Source of the DNA: Cymodocea nodosa
Taxonomy: Eukaryota > Streptophyta > Magnoliopsida > Alismatales > Cymodoceaceae
DNA length: 64,000 nucleotides
Reading direction: 5' to 3'
Assembly (NCBI GenBank): GCA_036874045.1
Contig: CM072335.1
Span: 1,446,001 to 1,510,000, forward strand
The number at the start of each line of letters is the position of its first letter. Positions within the stretch are counted from its first letter, which is position 1. Positions 35,631-48,128 of this stretch are shown here, piece after piece. The notes under the pieces are model-generated. The model searched no databases. It saw only the letters and a list, made by a program, of their open reading frames with translations, and was not told the origin of the DNA. The translations under genes were made by a program, and so were the position numbers.

Positions 35631-37690
35631 TTAAAAAGAAAAAGAAAAAAGGCGGGGAATAAAGGGGCAATGTTTAACATTCTTGGGGTTGTTTCCAAGA
35701 TGTGAATTTAGTGTGAGGGTGGACTTGAAAACATTAGTCATGACTTATTTCACTTGCACTGGGTGCATTTGAGCCTAGATTGGAGAAAGTCGAGGTGAAA
35801 CATAGGATTTGAGTTCTGATGCCTAGAGGAGGGGTAAGTCCTGTAACTTGAGGTCAACCCTAAGAGTGGGATTTGGAATTAAGATATTCAATGAGATTAA
35901 TGAGATTTTCTTATAAGTAAGAAATTTATTAAAAGAAATTCAAACGTTTAGCAATGTCCTTGTTTCTTTTGCATAACACTCACTTAGATGTTTTTAATGT
36001 TGGAAATTATATGTTGTTACGAAAAGAAATGGAAATAAAAGAAAAAGACTTCCGTCCGTTACCACGCTCGATCGATCTTCGCTCCACAAATGAGCTCCTC
36101 TGCACGTACCATATCAGGAAGAATGAATCGCACAGGAAGATCAAGAGATGGACGAATAGGAGGAAAAATTATAAAGAGTGGTTGATTTATTCTTTTAAGG
36201 CAACAACGGCAATCATCTCTCGCTCATATTTCATTTTTCCACCGAAAGCACACCCACCACAGTCCGCCGCTCCACTTCTTCTTCCCTTCTGCAAGAGGAG
36301 GACGATCTTCCAAGGAGTGCTTTCAGGCGAGTCGACGGCAAGAAAGGCTGCTGCTGCCGCTGCAAAGGAAAATCGGGAGAGAAAGAAGTAGGCCGGCCCG
36401 GCCCGCACACGTTAATTGTGAGGTGCACAAGCTCTTCTCTGAGGGAATTCCAACGATGAAGCTGCAAGATCACGGCGTGGCTGCGTGGAAAACGGCATTT
36501 CAAGGTAGATCATTCATCCTTGAGTCGAGGAAGATCGAACATCACGTCCATACCCATTGTCTTAGAGAGATCGACTTTATCTTTGCTGTGTTTTTACGTT
36601 AAACTCTTACAAAAGTTTATTCTGCTCTGTGACTGTTTGTCAATCGATGTTATGAATATGCATTTTGTTAATAAAATGCTAATTTTATGCTAGATATTGG
36701 TAGTATTGCGACAACGGATCCACTGACATTTTTAATCCTTAATCATAGAAGAGGTTTAATCGTTGTTTCACCAAAATTAGTTAGTGGGTTGTGGAGTGCA
36801 GAATTGCAGGTTAATACTCTGCTTTCAGCATCTGTTTTTAAATATTTTATTCGGCCAATTTTACACCGTGTTCTTCCGGTTGGAGTTTTTTCCTTGAAAT
36901 TTCTATAAGTTATCTTCCAAGTGCCATTGATTTTAGTGCATTTCATTGAGAATCGAAGAAGTTGTGAATTTTGGAAGAGCATGACCTCACTCTGCGGTTT
37001 CTGCATTATTTGCCTAGTTTTCTGCTAGAGTTGGAATTTACTATTTACTACTGATTTTTTGTGTGTCTCAGTAGGACTGATTTAGGAGTAGATTAGTGAT
37101 TTTGGTTGAATTTTTGCAGCTGTTTTTTAAGAGTCTTATCGAGTGATTTCAGCAGCATATTTCGGTGGGTGTTTCAGACAGTTTTCTGTGATTGATTTAT
37201 GCTCTAAATTTGGCGTTCATATTCCCTCTGAAATATCTTAATTTCATTTTAAATATTCATATTTCTTACCCAAAACATTTTAATTTAGATTTTTCTTCCT
37301 TTTTTTACCTAAAACATTTAATTTGATTTTATGTATTTATATTCCTTGCCTTAAAAAAAAAAATTATCTTCACCCTGAACATGTTATATATTTAATTTTA
37401 TTTTGAACGAGAATTTTAAATTCACAAGAATTACATTGTACAACATCAATTTATATCTTTGTTTGCAAATGATAATAAAATTTGATTTGTCCAGATATGT
37501 TTGGTATGTTTAGTGCCACTGATATGCTACATATGAGGCATGAGAATATATAAGGTGTGATATTAATTATTTATCCTTAAGAGATCTCTTGCCGTATATA
37601 TATCAATATACCCTCTAAATATATATATGTAATGAGATGTATTTCTCATTCTGAGGGTATATCAAGGATTAAGAAAAACCCACGTTAAAT
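35631..37690. other. Unique region with a GC-rich island, gene unproven
   Basis: Most is AT-rich, but 36060-36500 is GC-rich with a GCTGCTGCTGCCGCTGC run and codon-like composition. One plus frame (36380-36510) reads HVNCEVHKLFSEGIPTMK and LQDHGVAAWKTAFQ before a possible GTAGAT donor. Another open frame, 35954-36391, ends Ala-rich and basic. Neither resembles a family I can name. It could be a captured gene fragment or an unannotated first exon. Pieces at 37220-37350 resemble block C. Nothing else is supported. Confidence 0.35.
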
Positions 37691-38593
37691 AGCAAGAATG
37701 TTGAAACAGCGAGAACAGGAATGCCAAATATAATTGGGCACAATCATGAAGTCAGAGACGAACTTTCTTTAGGAGATAAGTACCAACCAGTGTTATTTTA
37801 TCAGGGGAACCAGTGCTTTTCTTTGATTTCAATTCAGGTACGTACATAAGAATGTCGGCATATCCAACTATTATAATTAACTTAACATCTAAGTTATAGA
37901 GGTTGAATGATTAATTAATAAATTATTTAAGAAAAAAACCTATATAAATAATTTTTTTGCCATATAAAATACCTCAGCTAACTTATGATGATATGAGAGT
38001 AAAATCTTGATGCAATTAATGTTCTTTGTATCCACTGAGAATTTTTGCAGCCAAACATACAAATGCGCCTTGAAGGTTCCATTTTATTTCTTTCTTCTAT
38101 CACCACGCTAAAAATAGAAAATCACAACGGTTTTTTTTTTCCTCACCATGTCCTAGCTAGCCATGTACCTTTTCAAAGAAGACAAATATGCACCATTACT
38201 GAAAAATTGTTACTAAACAATGCCAACAACCCTCATTATTGTCCAATCAGACTTCCATGGTATACATATATGATAGATTATCAGAGCACAATGAAAATTA
38301 ATAGATTTCTTTTGAAGAAAAACAACACACACACGAGTCTTCCAAAGAAGAGCATATGTATATATTTATGTTGAGTATGATGGCTTAAAAAAAGATCAAT
38401 AAAAATAACTACCCATAGATAACAAAATGGTGTTTAATTTATTTTGTGCATTACTACGTACTTCGATATGTTTTTAAGGAAATACCAGACAAAGCAACAA
38501 ATGTACGTCTTGACATGAGATCAATGGGAAAAGCCGAAGAGTGCAAAAAGACAAGCATACTAATTGAGATGAGCAACGCTTGTCTTGCTAATA
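37691..38593. other. RLP5 3' flank
   Basis: A shortened version of cassette D (37700-37800 resembles 23850-23900), then the RLP 3' flank shared with 8254-8786 and 26110-26595. The final 120 bp (38475-38593) are nearly identical to the RLP3 flank (17435-17553), including the same missing GGAGGT-like segment, as part of a conversion tract. Confidence 0.6.
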
Positions 38594-41500
38594 TCACTTC
38601 ATCATCCTCTTGATTGGTTGAATAATCCTCATGTATAACACCTCACTAGTATCACTCAGAAATTGGAGATAGGAATACCTCCATGTCTTCTTAAAGAAAA
38701 GGATGCCATAGAAAGTCCAAAATCCAACGATAAAACCAAAAACTGCAGTCATATAAAGCCATAACTTCTCTTTGTCGTCATCATCATCCTTGTTCTGATC
38801 ACTCTTTGATTTTGGATTTTGCTCTTCTTCACAACTTTTAGATAACGGAAACCCACATAGATTGGGGTTGCCTATGTACGATTCATTACTAAATGTTGAG
38901 AATTGCTTACCTGTAGGAATACGACCTGAGAGGATGTTAAATGACATGTTCAAGTGAGACAATGTTGTCATCGTCGTCATCTCTTGAGGAATTTTCCCAG
39001 AGAGTTCATTTCTTGAAAGATCTAGTGTTTCCAGCCTTAGCAATCCACTAAGTGTCTCTGGGATGGTACTTGTCAAATGATTTCCTGCCAAATTCAAATT
39101 CTGCAAGCCACGTAGATCTCCGAATTCTTGGGGAATTACTCCAGACAAGTTATTATTGGAGAGGTCGACGCTTTTGACCAGTGAAAGCATCTTGTCAACA
39201 TAAGCGTAGGCTCCTCCTTTCATCCTTACTATCACAGCTTCTTTGTAGTAATAATTGTCAGAGACAATTGATTCTTCTGACTTGTTGACAATCATCATTG
39301 CCTTGAAATCCCCCGTAGTCTTTGGTATGGATCCTGATAAATTATTATTTCCAAGATCCAAGACTTGAAGTGATTCCAGTCTTGATAATGATTGTGGAAT
39401 ATTCCCATAAAGTCTATTTGACGTCAAGCTTAGAATCTTTAGAGACGGCATGCTTTCTGTCGTCCAAGACGGTATTGATCCGGTAAACTTGTTTTCTCCC
39501 AGATCAAGGACAACCAAATGTCCACACTTATCCAAGGATCTTGGTAGATTTCCATGAAGTTGATTATTCTCCAAATGCAATGATTCCAACGTACAATTCG
39601 AATGTTCCAATATTGTAGGAAATGTACCATTGAATCTGTTACTTCCCAGTTGGAGAACGTCTTTCACTTTCATCATGCAATTAGGAATCTCTCCGGAGAA
39701 TTTATTTTTAGACAAGTCCAATACTCTCAAATATCGCACATCGCACAACGATGATGGGATGCTACCAAATAAATTTGTGTTGTTGGAAAGAAACAAGTAC
39801 CTCAATGTAGATGTCATGTTCGAGATGGAAGATAGCCACTTAGTTCCTAGAAATACCAAACCATAAAGAAATAGAGTTAGAAAGGTAAAGAAAAAATATG
39901 TCAATCTACTACTTTGAAAGTGAAAAGAAGGGTGATCAGATATATATGTCACCTTCAAATTTGTTGGAACTCAAATCAATCATTCGTAATTGATTACTGG
40001 AGTTTTTGGCATCTGGTATTTCCCCATCCATATCATTGGAAGACACGTCTAACACAGAAAGAGAGGGAGAGAAGTTCCAAATCCATGCTGGAAGGCTTCC
40101 AATAATGCCAACATTTGATAAGATAAGATTTCCCAGTTTCTTTTGTGAACGGATCCATGTAGGGAATTCATTAGGCTCCACTCTCCACGATCGAATGGAT
40201 AAACCAAATAGACTAAATGGTGGGATCCAATTGGAAGAGGATATGTGGAATGTCGATGATGAGTTTGATTTCAAGTAAAGAATCTTCAATTGACTCATGT
40301 TTACGAAATGAGATTCTGATAGATTGAAATCATGTCCCTCAAGGTACAACCACTGCAGCTTTGACAATCCCTCGAAACATTTTGTGAAATGTACTCCATT
40401 GATGTTATCATTCTCATATAAATATAGATGGCTGAGTAAAGATAGGTTGCATAGTGATTTTGGAATGGATCCATTGAGTTTGTTATGAGAAAAATCTAAA
40501 TATTGCAATGATGCTAAATTTCCAAGAGAAGTGGGAATAAATCCATTAAGTTTATTACGAGAAAGATCTAAAGATTGCAATGACGTTAAATTTCCAAGAG
40601 AGATGGGAATGAATCCAATCAAATTATTCCTAGAAAGATCTAAAGATTGCAATAATGCTAAATTTCCAATAAAAGAGGGAGTGAACCCATTAAGTAGCAT
40701 ATTAGAAAGATGTAATTTTCGCAATGATAAATTTCCAATAAAAGGGGGTATGAATCCATTGAATTCGTTTGAGGAAAGATCTAAAGATTGTAATGATGAT
40801 AACTTTTCAAGAAAAGGAGGAATGGATCCATTAAGCTTATTACGAGAAAGATCTAAATCTTGCAATGATGATAAATTTTCAATAGAAGTAGAAATTAATC
40901 CATTGAAGTTATTCGAAGAAAGATCCAATTTTTGCAATGATGCTAAATTTCCAAAAGAGGTAGGTATTAATCCATTGAAGTTGTTCCAAGAAAGATCTAA
41001 TTTTTGCAATGACACTAAATTTCCAATAGAAGTAGGAATCAATCCATTGAACATGTTACTAGAAAGATTTAAATATTGCAACGATGATAAATTTCCAATA
41101 GAAGCAGGAATTGATCCATTGAAGATATTCATAGAAAGATCTAATTTTTGCAATGATGATAAATTTCTAATAAAGGTGGGAATGGATCCAATGAAGTTAT
41201 TGTAAGAAATATACAATTCTTGCAGTGAATGCATCGATTCAATGAATGCTGGAACGTGACCCCCTAAGAAACAATAAGATACATCCAAAGTTTGTAATGA
41301 TGTGAATTGAAGCTTAAGTTGTGACTCTGGGAAGGTCATAGCATTACAATGGGAACATATTAAGGTAGATAGAGAAGGTAATTCACTGAGTGATTGAATC
41401 CAATGAGATGATGAATTCCCAAACTGGACGTAGCTCATATCAATGTATTCCAAAGAGAGGAGTCGTCGAAACCACCTCGCATCGTGAATTTTGAGATAAT

Positions 41501-42056
41501 AAAGTTCATAAGAAGAGAATCTAGGTGAATTTTTGGAAAGATCAAGTTGGACTAACTTAGAGAGATTTCCAAGCGATGAAGGTACGACTCCTTGAAAATA
41601 TGAATTAGAAAGGTTTAGATACCTCAACTCCGTAAAGCAATCCAAGAAGGATGGAATGGTGCAGTTGTTAAAATTGTTGGAGCTGAAGTCCAAACGTTGT
41701 AAACGTGTCAAGTGACATAAGGTGGGTTGATGGAGGTTCTTGCCACCTCTCACCCCCAAATTCATGCCACAAAGGTTGAGCTCCACAACGTGACCAGTTC
41801 GGTCGTCACACGCAACTCCACTCCAACCCCTACAGCAATCATCTTCCTCATCGTTAATAGTACTTGCCCAAGTGCGAAGATTACCTTGCGGATCGTGGAG
41901 TCCAAGCTTGAATTGTAAGAGAACTTTCCTCTCTGCTCCGATGCAACCACCGGTGTCACAGAACACTCCTAAGAATAAGGTTTGCAACCACCACAACAGC
42001 ACCAACACTATTAGAAAGCAGTATGAGGAAGCAACCATTATTCCCTCCATGAACAA
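38594..42056 (-). CDS. RLP5: LRR receptor-like protein, intact, 2 exons, 1118 aa
   Basis: Exon 1 is 42056-39953 and exon 2 is 39846-38594. The 106-bp intron has a GTGACA donor and TTTCTAG acceptor, and the join at Gly702 is in frame. It has a signal peptide, LRRNT (Cys38, CC at 74-75), the largest LRR array of the cluster (LxxLDLSxNxxNGxIPTSxGNLxSL repeats), island, last LRRs, an acidic DDDDDKEK stretch, one TM helix and a short basic tail, with no kinase. Paralogues RLP2 and RLP3 begin at the Met equivalent to 42038, which would give 1112 aa and is equally likely. The C-terminal part is a mosaic: RLP2-like up to about 39075, then almost identical to RLP3. One LRR has Ile in place of the conserved Asn (FNILSG). 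It is probably a plasma-membrane immune receptor. Confidence 0.93.
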
Positions 42057-42059
42057 GGA

Positions 42060-42700
42060 AATGTGACTTGATCCATCTGGTTAAACCAATATTAATTTAT
42101 AAACTTTCAAGTTAGAAGATGTGCAAGATGATTTATTTGGCAGGTGATGATGTCATGATATATGTATATACATAGATGATCATGCCGTGTTTTGTGCAAG
42201 ATTGAAATAACCCATTGTTGTCATTTTCAATACAAATGTATATATATATATGATTGTCATCTTGTGCATTTTTTCCAAGTCAAGTCTTTATTATCTACCG
42301 GCCATAAGATCATTTTCCACATATTACTTTCTATGTGTTTGACTATATATCTACAAAAAAACACAAACGTAACTTTCTTCTTTCTCGTCTCTTCATAAAT
42401 GCCATCGATCGATAAAATCAGTCACTAGTGTTTTTGAATTCAAACCGACGGATTGTTGAATTGGGATTAATTGGACAGGCATGCATGAAACTCGTTCTCT
42501 AGTGCATTTTTTCCAAGTCAAGTCAAGTCAAGTCAAGTCAAGTCTTCATTAATTATTTACCATAAGATCATTTTCCACATATTAATTATTATGTATATAT
42601 ATATATATATACTGGTAAGCACAAGCATACGTAACTTTAATTTCTTCTTTGTCGTCTCTTTGTTTATTTGAATGTCTCTTTTAATTTATAGCAAGACATA
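42060..42700. promoter_or_regulatory. RLP5 upstream region, two 5' modules and a W-box run
   Basis: Modules lie at about 42264-42420 and 42500-42665. In the distal one, 42514-42545 carries five AGTCAA units at 5-bp spacing (coding-strand TTGACT), where other modules have one to three. TTGACT is a W-box core for WRKY factors. The run lies about 460-490 bp upstream of the RLP5 start. Regulation by WRKY factors is inference. Confidence 0.55.
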
Positions 42701-42797
42701 CGAGTGTTACGTACACATGCTTGGTTCGATGAGATCAATGACATAGTCAATTTTTTACAAAAGGACGTGCAGATATGTATTGCATGGTATTTGTAAT

Positions 42798-43060
42798 GTA
42801 CGTGAATGATATCTTAATTATATATTGACCGGCAATTACAAGTATTCAAAAGACCAAGTGCTACCTTCAAGCTCATTTTGTAGCATATATATATATAGGC
42901 CGACGTAGGTATTTGTTGGATATTGGGTTATATATGCAATTAATTAAGGGACAAGATAGAAGTGTTTGTCTTAGAGGAGATATGTGTTACATTAATTCCT
43001 ACAAAAGACTGGTCTGCTTGGGAGCAATTTGTAGACTACTCCAGTTAATCAACTAATTAT
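42798..43060 (+). mobile_element. Ty1/copia reverse transcriptase fragment, copy 2
   Basis: It reads MYVNDILI, matching the copia YVDDxL catalytic motif with Asp to Asn. Shifted frames then align with the SIQKTKSNLQAHF and KYVLHFSQETDLLE stretches found at 14401-14862. It has several frameshifts and an (AT)n insertion. A diverged relic. Confidence 0.65.
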
Positions 43061-43841
43061 TTTGAATGTTTGATTACATGCAAATTCCACCGTAGTTTCC
43101 TGTTTAATGGGACCAGTAAAATCAATCATTGTTCTTGAAATCAAACCGATGGATTGAATTGGAATTAGATACAAATGAAACTTGCTTTTTTTTAATTAGT
43201 TAATTGCACGTGTAATTGCAGAATACATGCATATACACTGAAGGATACCACTAATGTCATTTTCCACACACACACATATATATAAGTTTTAATTAAATTG
43301 ATTAATTAATTTGGTCGACTTGCTAGCTAGACCGTTGGATTCAATGTCAGAAGGGTTTGGGTGGTCCTTTTTAATTCTCAGAAATCAGATGCTCGGCAGA
43401 AACATTGTGCAATGTTTTCTAGAGTTACTTTTATATAATTATGTTAGTTATTATAGTTCTGTCCCTAGCCAAAAATGGCCTGATTTCTGAAATATTGATT
43501 TGTTATGGAACAAATTATTGAAGAGACCTTGTTAATATTCTAAAATTGAACGTCTGGTACTTCATTCAAGCTTAGGAGGAATATGGGAAAGTTTTTCTTA
43601 AGGTCTTCTAAGTTACCCACGTCTCATCTAATGTCACAATATCAACCTTGGAGAACATGGTTAGCATGATTTCCTCACCTGAAGTAATTTCTTTTTCCAA
43701 AAATGACTCATCACCCACAGAGCTAAATCATATTATCTTCCGTTTCACATCACTATGTAATATAAAGACTTATATATCTCTTCGACCATGGCCTATGATA
43801 GAGTTACATCAACGTCTGTCCATTGAGGACTGCGTTAAAAT
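43061..43841. other. Intergenic DNA, no supported gene
   Basis: AT-rich with a few short open frames. From 43590 the composition becomes more even and leads into a gypsy-like fragment, so the right part may be element sequence too diverged to read. Confidence 0.35.
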
Positions 43842-44078
43842 TTGCTTCATCTTGGAAGATATTCCCCCTACTTCTCAATCTTTCGATGGACCTATCACAA
43901 TCCTTGGGGCGCTCTCAACATTCCTCTCCAACTAAGACTTGTCGAGTTCATGGTCCAATTCTCAATGGTAGATCTCAAGGTACTCCTAGGTCATCCTTGG
44001 TCATACAAGTATATGATCATCCTTTCCACTCTTCACTATAGATACTCAAATTTTGGTGGATGGACTTTATTGTGGTAG
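43842..44078 (+). mobile_element. Possible Ty3/gypsy fragment (protease region)
   Basis: The frame includes VEFMVQFSMVDLKVLLGHPW, then a Ser-Thr-Leu-His segment. This fits the gypsy stretch downstream of the protease active site, where a valine-rich strand is followed by a hydrophobic-LLGRPW motif and an SSLHQ-like segment. The active-site DTG is not visible nearby. The surroundings to about 44450 have similar composition but no readable domain. The call rests on a single motif block. Confidence 0.4.
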
Positions 44079-45059
44079 TTTTGGCAAAAGGGTTGGTCAC
44101 CATCCTCTTTTAGAATGTCAACCATTTCGAGCCCGACTCTACATAACCCTCTATTACGCTGAACCATCTTGAACTAGTCAACTTTATCCCTCCCATAGCA
44201 AAGATAAAATGCAATTCTAGCCTTTCCAATCACATATTCATGGTCAAGAGCTGTTATTGACATTGAGGATACGAAGAATGACAACCACTCGAACAAAGCA
44301 AATAGGAACTCCTGGAGCCAATCATTTCTGCATGACGATCAGGGCATAATGGCCTCGGACATGAAGGCAAGTATAATGTTGTATAGGTAGATGGGTTATT
44401 GGACAGCCATTTAATCTAAACCATAGTCATCCTATATAAACCTTTATAATCCCCTTCAATGACTCACATGACTTATGTAAGCACAAGAAAGTAGGCTACA
44501 AAAAAGATTGAGGGCAAACAACCATGGAACTGTCACCACATGTTACTAATTAATCTAGGAGAGAATTTACACGAACTATAAATATAACTAGAGGTTAGGG
44601 GTATACAGACAGAAACCAAGCAAAAGGAGACATGTCACAAACTGGATCATCTCGTTGGTTAGGAACATGCATCCTTTTCACTGAATCAAAGACTGCTTGG
44701 AAGAGAACTGTCAACATGTCCAGGAGCCTTTTTCCTTGCATTAATACTCTCGTATGTTGATTTGCTAGCCGTTCATGTCAGTTATGTACCTGGATGCATG
44801 TTCTTACTTTTTAACAAGATTCACCCTACATTTTCAAGAAAACACTAGAGATTATTAGAGGGCTATATCCAGATGGCAATCAACTATATTTATTTACCAA
44901 ATAAACAGACATTAGTGCTTGGAAATTTCACACAAATGAATAAGCTTCCTAAATCATGCAATTGTGTCCCTTGAACTACATACATTAAGAACGGAACACA
45001 TCCATTACAAACTCACCAATATAACCACTAGTAAAAAAATAAACCATGAATCAAATACT
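44079..45059. other. Intergenic DNA, possibly decayed element
   Basis: No conserved coding block was recognised on either strand. It lies between the gypsy-like fragment and the E2 relic. Confidence 0.35.
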
Positions 45060-45870
45060 TGACAGGTGAAGGAAAAACTTTGGTACATTACTCTTCGATA
45101 AGGAAGGGAAAGCTTCCCGTTGCTGTAAATGTGAGGACGCAATGGAGCTGGATGCAGAAAGATGACCTGAATCCAAATTCCAAACCAAAAAAAAAAACAA
45201 AATGTGAGAAGAACAAACATTTTTTTAATCTTTATTACTAACAAGAAAATTGGCAACTTTAATTAGCGCATGCAATGAGTACCACAAAATCCTTCATCTC
45301 ATCTGGTTGCTTCCATGTATGGGCAATGCTCCGGGAAATCAACCTGGAGCCGATACTTGTCTCCGGCATACCACCAGTCACGTCAATAACCCACCTCAAA
45401 CTCATATAATCAGCAGAAATCCACAAAAAAACACAAAACAAACCCATGTTCCAAAACATATACTTAATTTGAACAAAACCAGCGTGTCGAAATATATATA
45501 CATACCCATGCAGTGAACAACCAAAAAACCACCCCAAATCCCGTAAACGGATGAAACAAAAGCAACCCGCCTCCAAACACGAACTTTTATAGGCAATCCT
45601 CCCCAAAAAACCGACAAAAAGACGGGACTTTTTGTGTACTACCTTTATTATGTACATTAATAGCGGAAAACATTGTGGTTGAAGGTAGTGGGAGGGTTGA
45701 TTTTCCATTCCATGACTTCCTTCTGGAGCCGATTGCACGCGATCTTCCTCAAGACCAACAAAAACCAAACCTGGACCCAACCCGAAGGAGGTCCCATAAT
45801 CCAAAACGGTCCGACGGTGGGCTGGAACCGGCCCTGCACGAAGTACTGGAGTTCCAGATACCGACGCATG
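45060..45870 (-). pseudogene. Ubiquitin-conjugating enzyme E2 relic (UBC15/16-like)
   Basis: Three minus-strand blocks appear in E2 order. About 45775-45680 reads RKIACNRLQKEVMEWKINPP, matching the N-terminal helix and the NPP motif. About 45405-45300 reads LRWVIDVTG, then in another frame GDKYRLQVDFPEHCPYMEA, matching the beta-sheet region. After a TTCAG acceptor, about 45167-45105 reads VIFLHPAPLRPHIYSNG. In active E2s of this type the next residues are HICLDILY, with the catalytic Cys. Here they are KLSLPYRRV, so the active site is gone. With the internal frameshift, this marks a pseudogene. E2s pass ubiquitin from E1 to substrates with an E3. Exon borders are approximate. Confidence 0.75.
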
Positions 45871-48128
45871 TCCAGACTTCCAACTTACGACCATTGAGAA
45901 ATCTTAAGATTATAATGATACTGATCTACATTGAATTTATTATTTAAATATATAAAAAATATATTAATCATTGTATATAAGAAATAATAAGTATATTTAT
46001 TGATTTTATGAATTATAGAAAAAGTATATCATTTATCAAAATTTTTTTTTGATAAGATGAATAAAAATTAAATTTCAATAGAAATTAGATTACATAATTC
46101 ACATTTACAATTTAAAATCTATATTTAATTTTGATACGACCATTTTCAAGTATTTATGTTGACAAAATCATCTATCTAATCATCATTTTGTGACGAATAT
46201 TCATTTAGTATGATGATTGAATGAATGATTTTATCAAGATAAATATTTTAATGGAGTTATCCCAAAAATAAATGTATATTTTTAATTATAGATGTAAATC
46301 ATGTAATCTAATTTTTATTCATTTTTTTTCTCTAAATGATATACTTTTTCTAAGATTCATAAAATCAATAATTATAATTATCAGTCTTCATTTAATTTAA
46401 TGATTAATAACTTTTCATATATTTTAAGAAAGGTTGAGTATGATACAACAGTACAATAACCTTAAAATTTCATAAAGTGCATGTGTTTGAATTCCATCAA
46501 AACTACAATATTTTTTAAATGAAACATGCATAGACACCAAGAAAATCAAAGACCACCTGCAAAAGCTACTTCTCTCACAACATGGCTGGTTGACTGTGTC
46601 ATTGATCATGATCTATATAGATCCCCATGTTAGCAAGCCATATCTAGACTCTATTGTACCCAAATGACACTTATAAGAGAGAGGACGTCACTAGAGCAAG
46701 AGAGTACGAACGATGGGTTGTTATTATTATTATTATTATAAGTGTTTGATCGTAAACGATTTATCAGGAGTGAGTTCGTACGTTTGGCAAAAAAAAAAAA
46801 AATTTTATTGTTTGGTTAAAAACAATGTTGCTTTAGTTAAAAATGTATTCCTTTCTTTGTTTCCCGTTGAGAAGGGTAGAATACAGAAGAAAAGCTTTCC
46901 ATACATGTAAAAACAAATCAAAAGGCGACAAAGAAAATCCATCTTCAAATCTTTGGTTGACGTAAAGTCGTCCTCGAGAAGGGGGACATTAAATTAAATT
47001 GAGGGCCTTGCGAAAAGAAAAGGAAAGAAAGAAAAGATATCGAAATTTAACTTTGGTAATTTAATTATATGGTAAAAATCATCGTTACAATTTTGGATCT
47101 GAAGAAGGAATTTTTATTCTTTTTCTCTGCAAATTCACAATACATAGAGTCTTCGCAAAAGAAAATTATTCTTTTTGCAAAAAATTCACAGTATCGACAG
47201 ACAAACGCTCACCGCCATGGATTCCTTCGATTTCTTCGGCCTCACGCTTTTACGCTTGGTTCGATTCCTTCCCCTGTGGGTTATCCGAGCGTGGGGACCA
47301 GGGATGAGATTCCAATTTCCTTCTCATGCCTTCACCGAAAAAACCAAGAGAGTCTAGAACGGTGGAGCCGTCTCGATCAAGTATATGATTCGGAACGATT
47401 TCCAAAGGTTTACGATTATGGATTGTCACTGCCCCCGAGATGATATCAGTCATCGAATTTTTCCAAGAAAAAAGTACGCCTTCCGTCGTCGCCTCAGAAT
47501 GAGCACTCAGCTTTCGCTAGTTGAGAGGCCCACACGCGCACACACAGAGAGGGAGAGAGGACAGAGATGACACATACGATTATGAATATATTTTTCCATT
47601 CACGTACTTCCCAATCATTTAAATATGTTTTTAAATAATTTTCCAAAAATGAGACGTAGGTTGTTAGTTGACTTGGTAGATATTTTTGGTAGCTTTTCTC
47701 TTTTGGTTCTTGACTTTTCTTTCTCTCTTGGTTGTAAATACGTAGACAGACACACACGTGCTCACAGACAGATCGATCATCCTCCTCCTTATGGTTGAGT
47801 TCCAGATGCAAATCACCCTTGGTGGTGGATAAATTTGGGAGGAAATTGCAGTGTAAATTGGAGGCACACCATTTTATCAAAGCATGGCAAGACAAGATCA
47901 ACCCAGCAAATATGATGATAGATAGATGGATGGATAGAGATCGATTGATCGATTGGTCAAAGACAGCATAGCACACTCAAAGTTTATGGAAATCACCTAC
48001 GGCCTTCATCTCAACCATACCTACTGAAAGAAACCAGGCAGGTAAACTAAGAATGAAAGCTTATTTAGCCACCAAGCACCAAACATGTTCTACCAGCCAG
48101 CACAGGTGACAGGCACATCATAAAACAG
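45871..48128. other. Intergenic DNA between the E2 relic and thioredoxin
   Basis: AT-rich at 45900-47050, with a (TTA)n run at about 46720-46741. At 47218-47357 an ATG in a good context (GCCGCCATGG) opens a 46-codon frame beginning MDSFDFFGLTLL with no recognised family, supported only by its context. The stretch at 47560-48128 includes the likely thioredoxin 3' region. Confidence 0.4.

Noticed and set aside
36687-36908. 73-codon plus-strand open frame
   Set aside because: No recognised motif; composition is close to its AT-rich surroundings, so it is probably chance.
45259-45894. 211-codon minus-strand open frame
   Set aside because: It runs through an E2 relic intron and is in the wrong frame for the first E2 block. 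Only about 20 residues (LRWVIDVTG) belong to the E2.
47494-47976. 160-codon minus-strand open frame
   Set aside because: Translation is Ser/Ile/Cys-rich low complexity, unlike any domain, and spans repeated GATAGATGGATGGATAG-like DNA.
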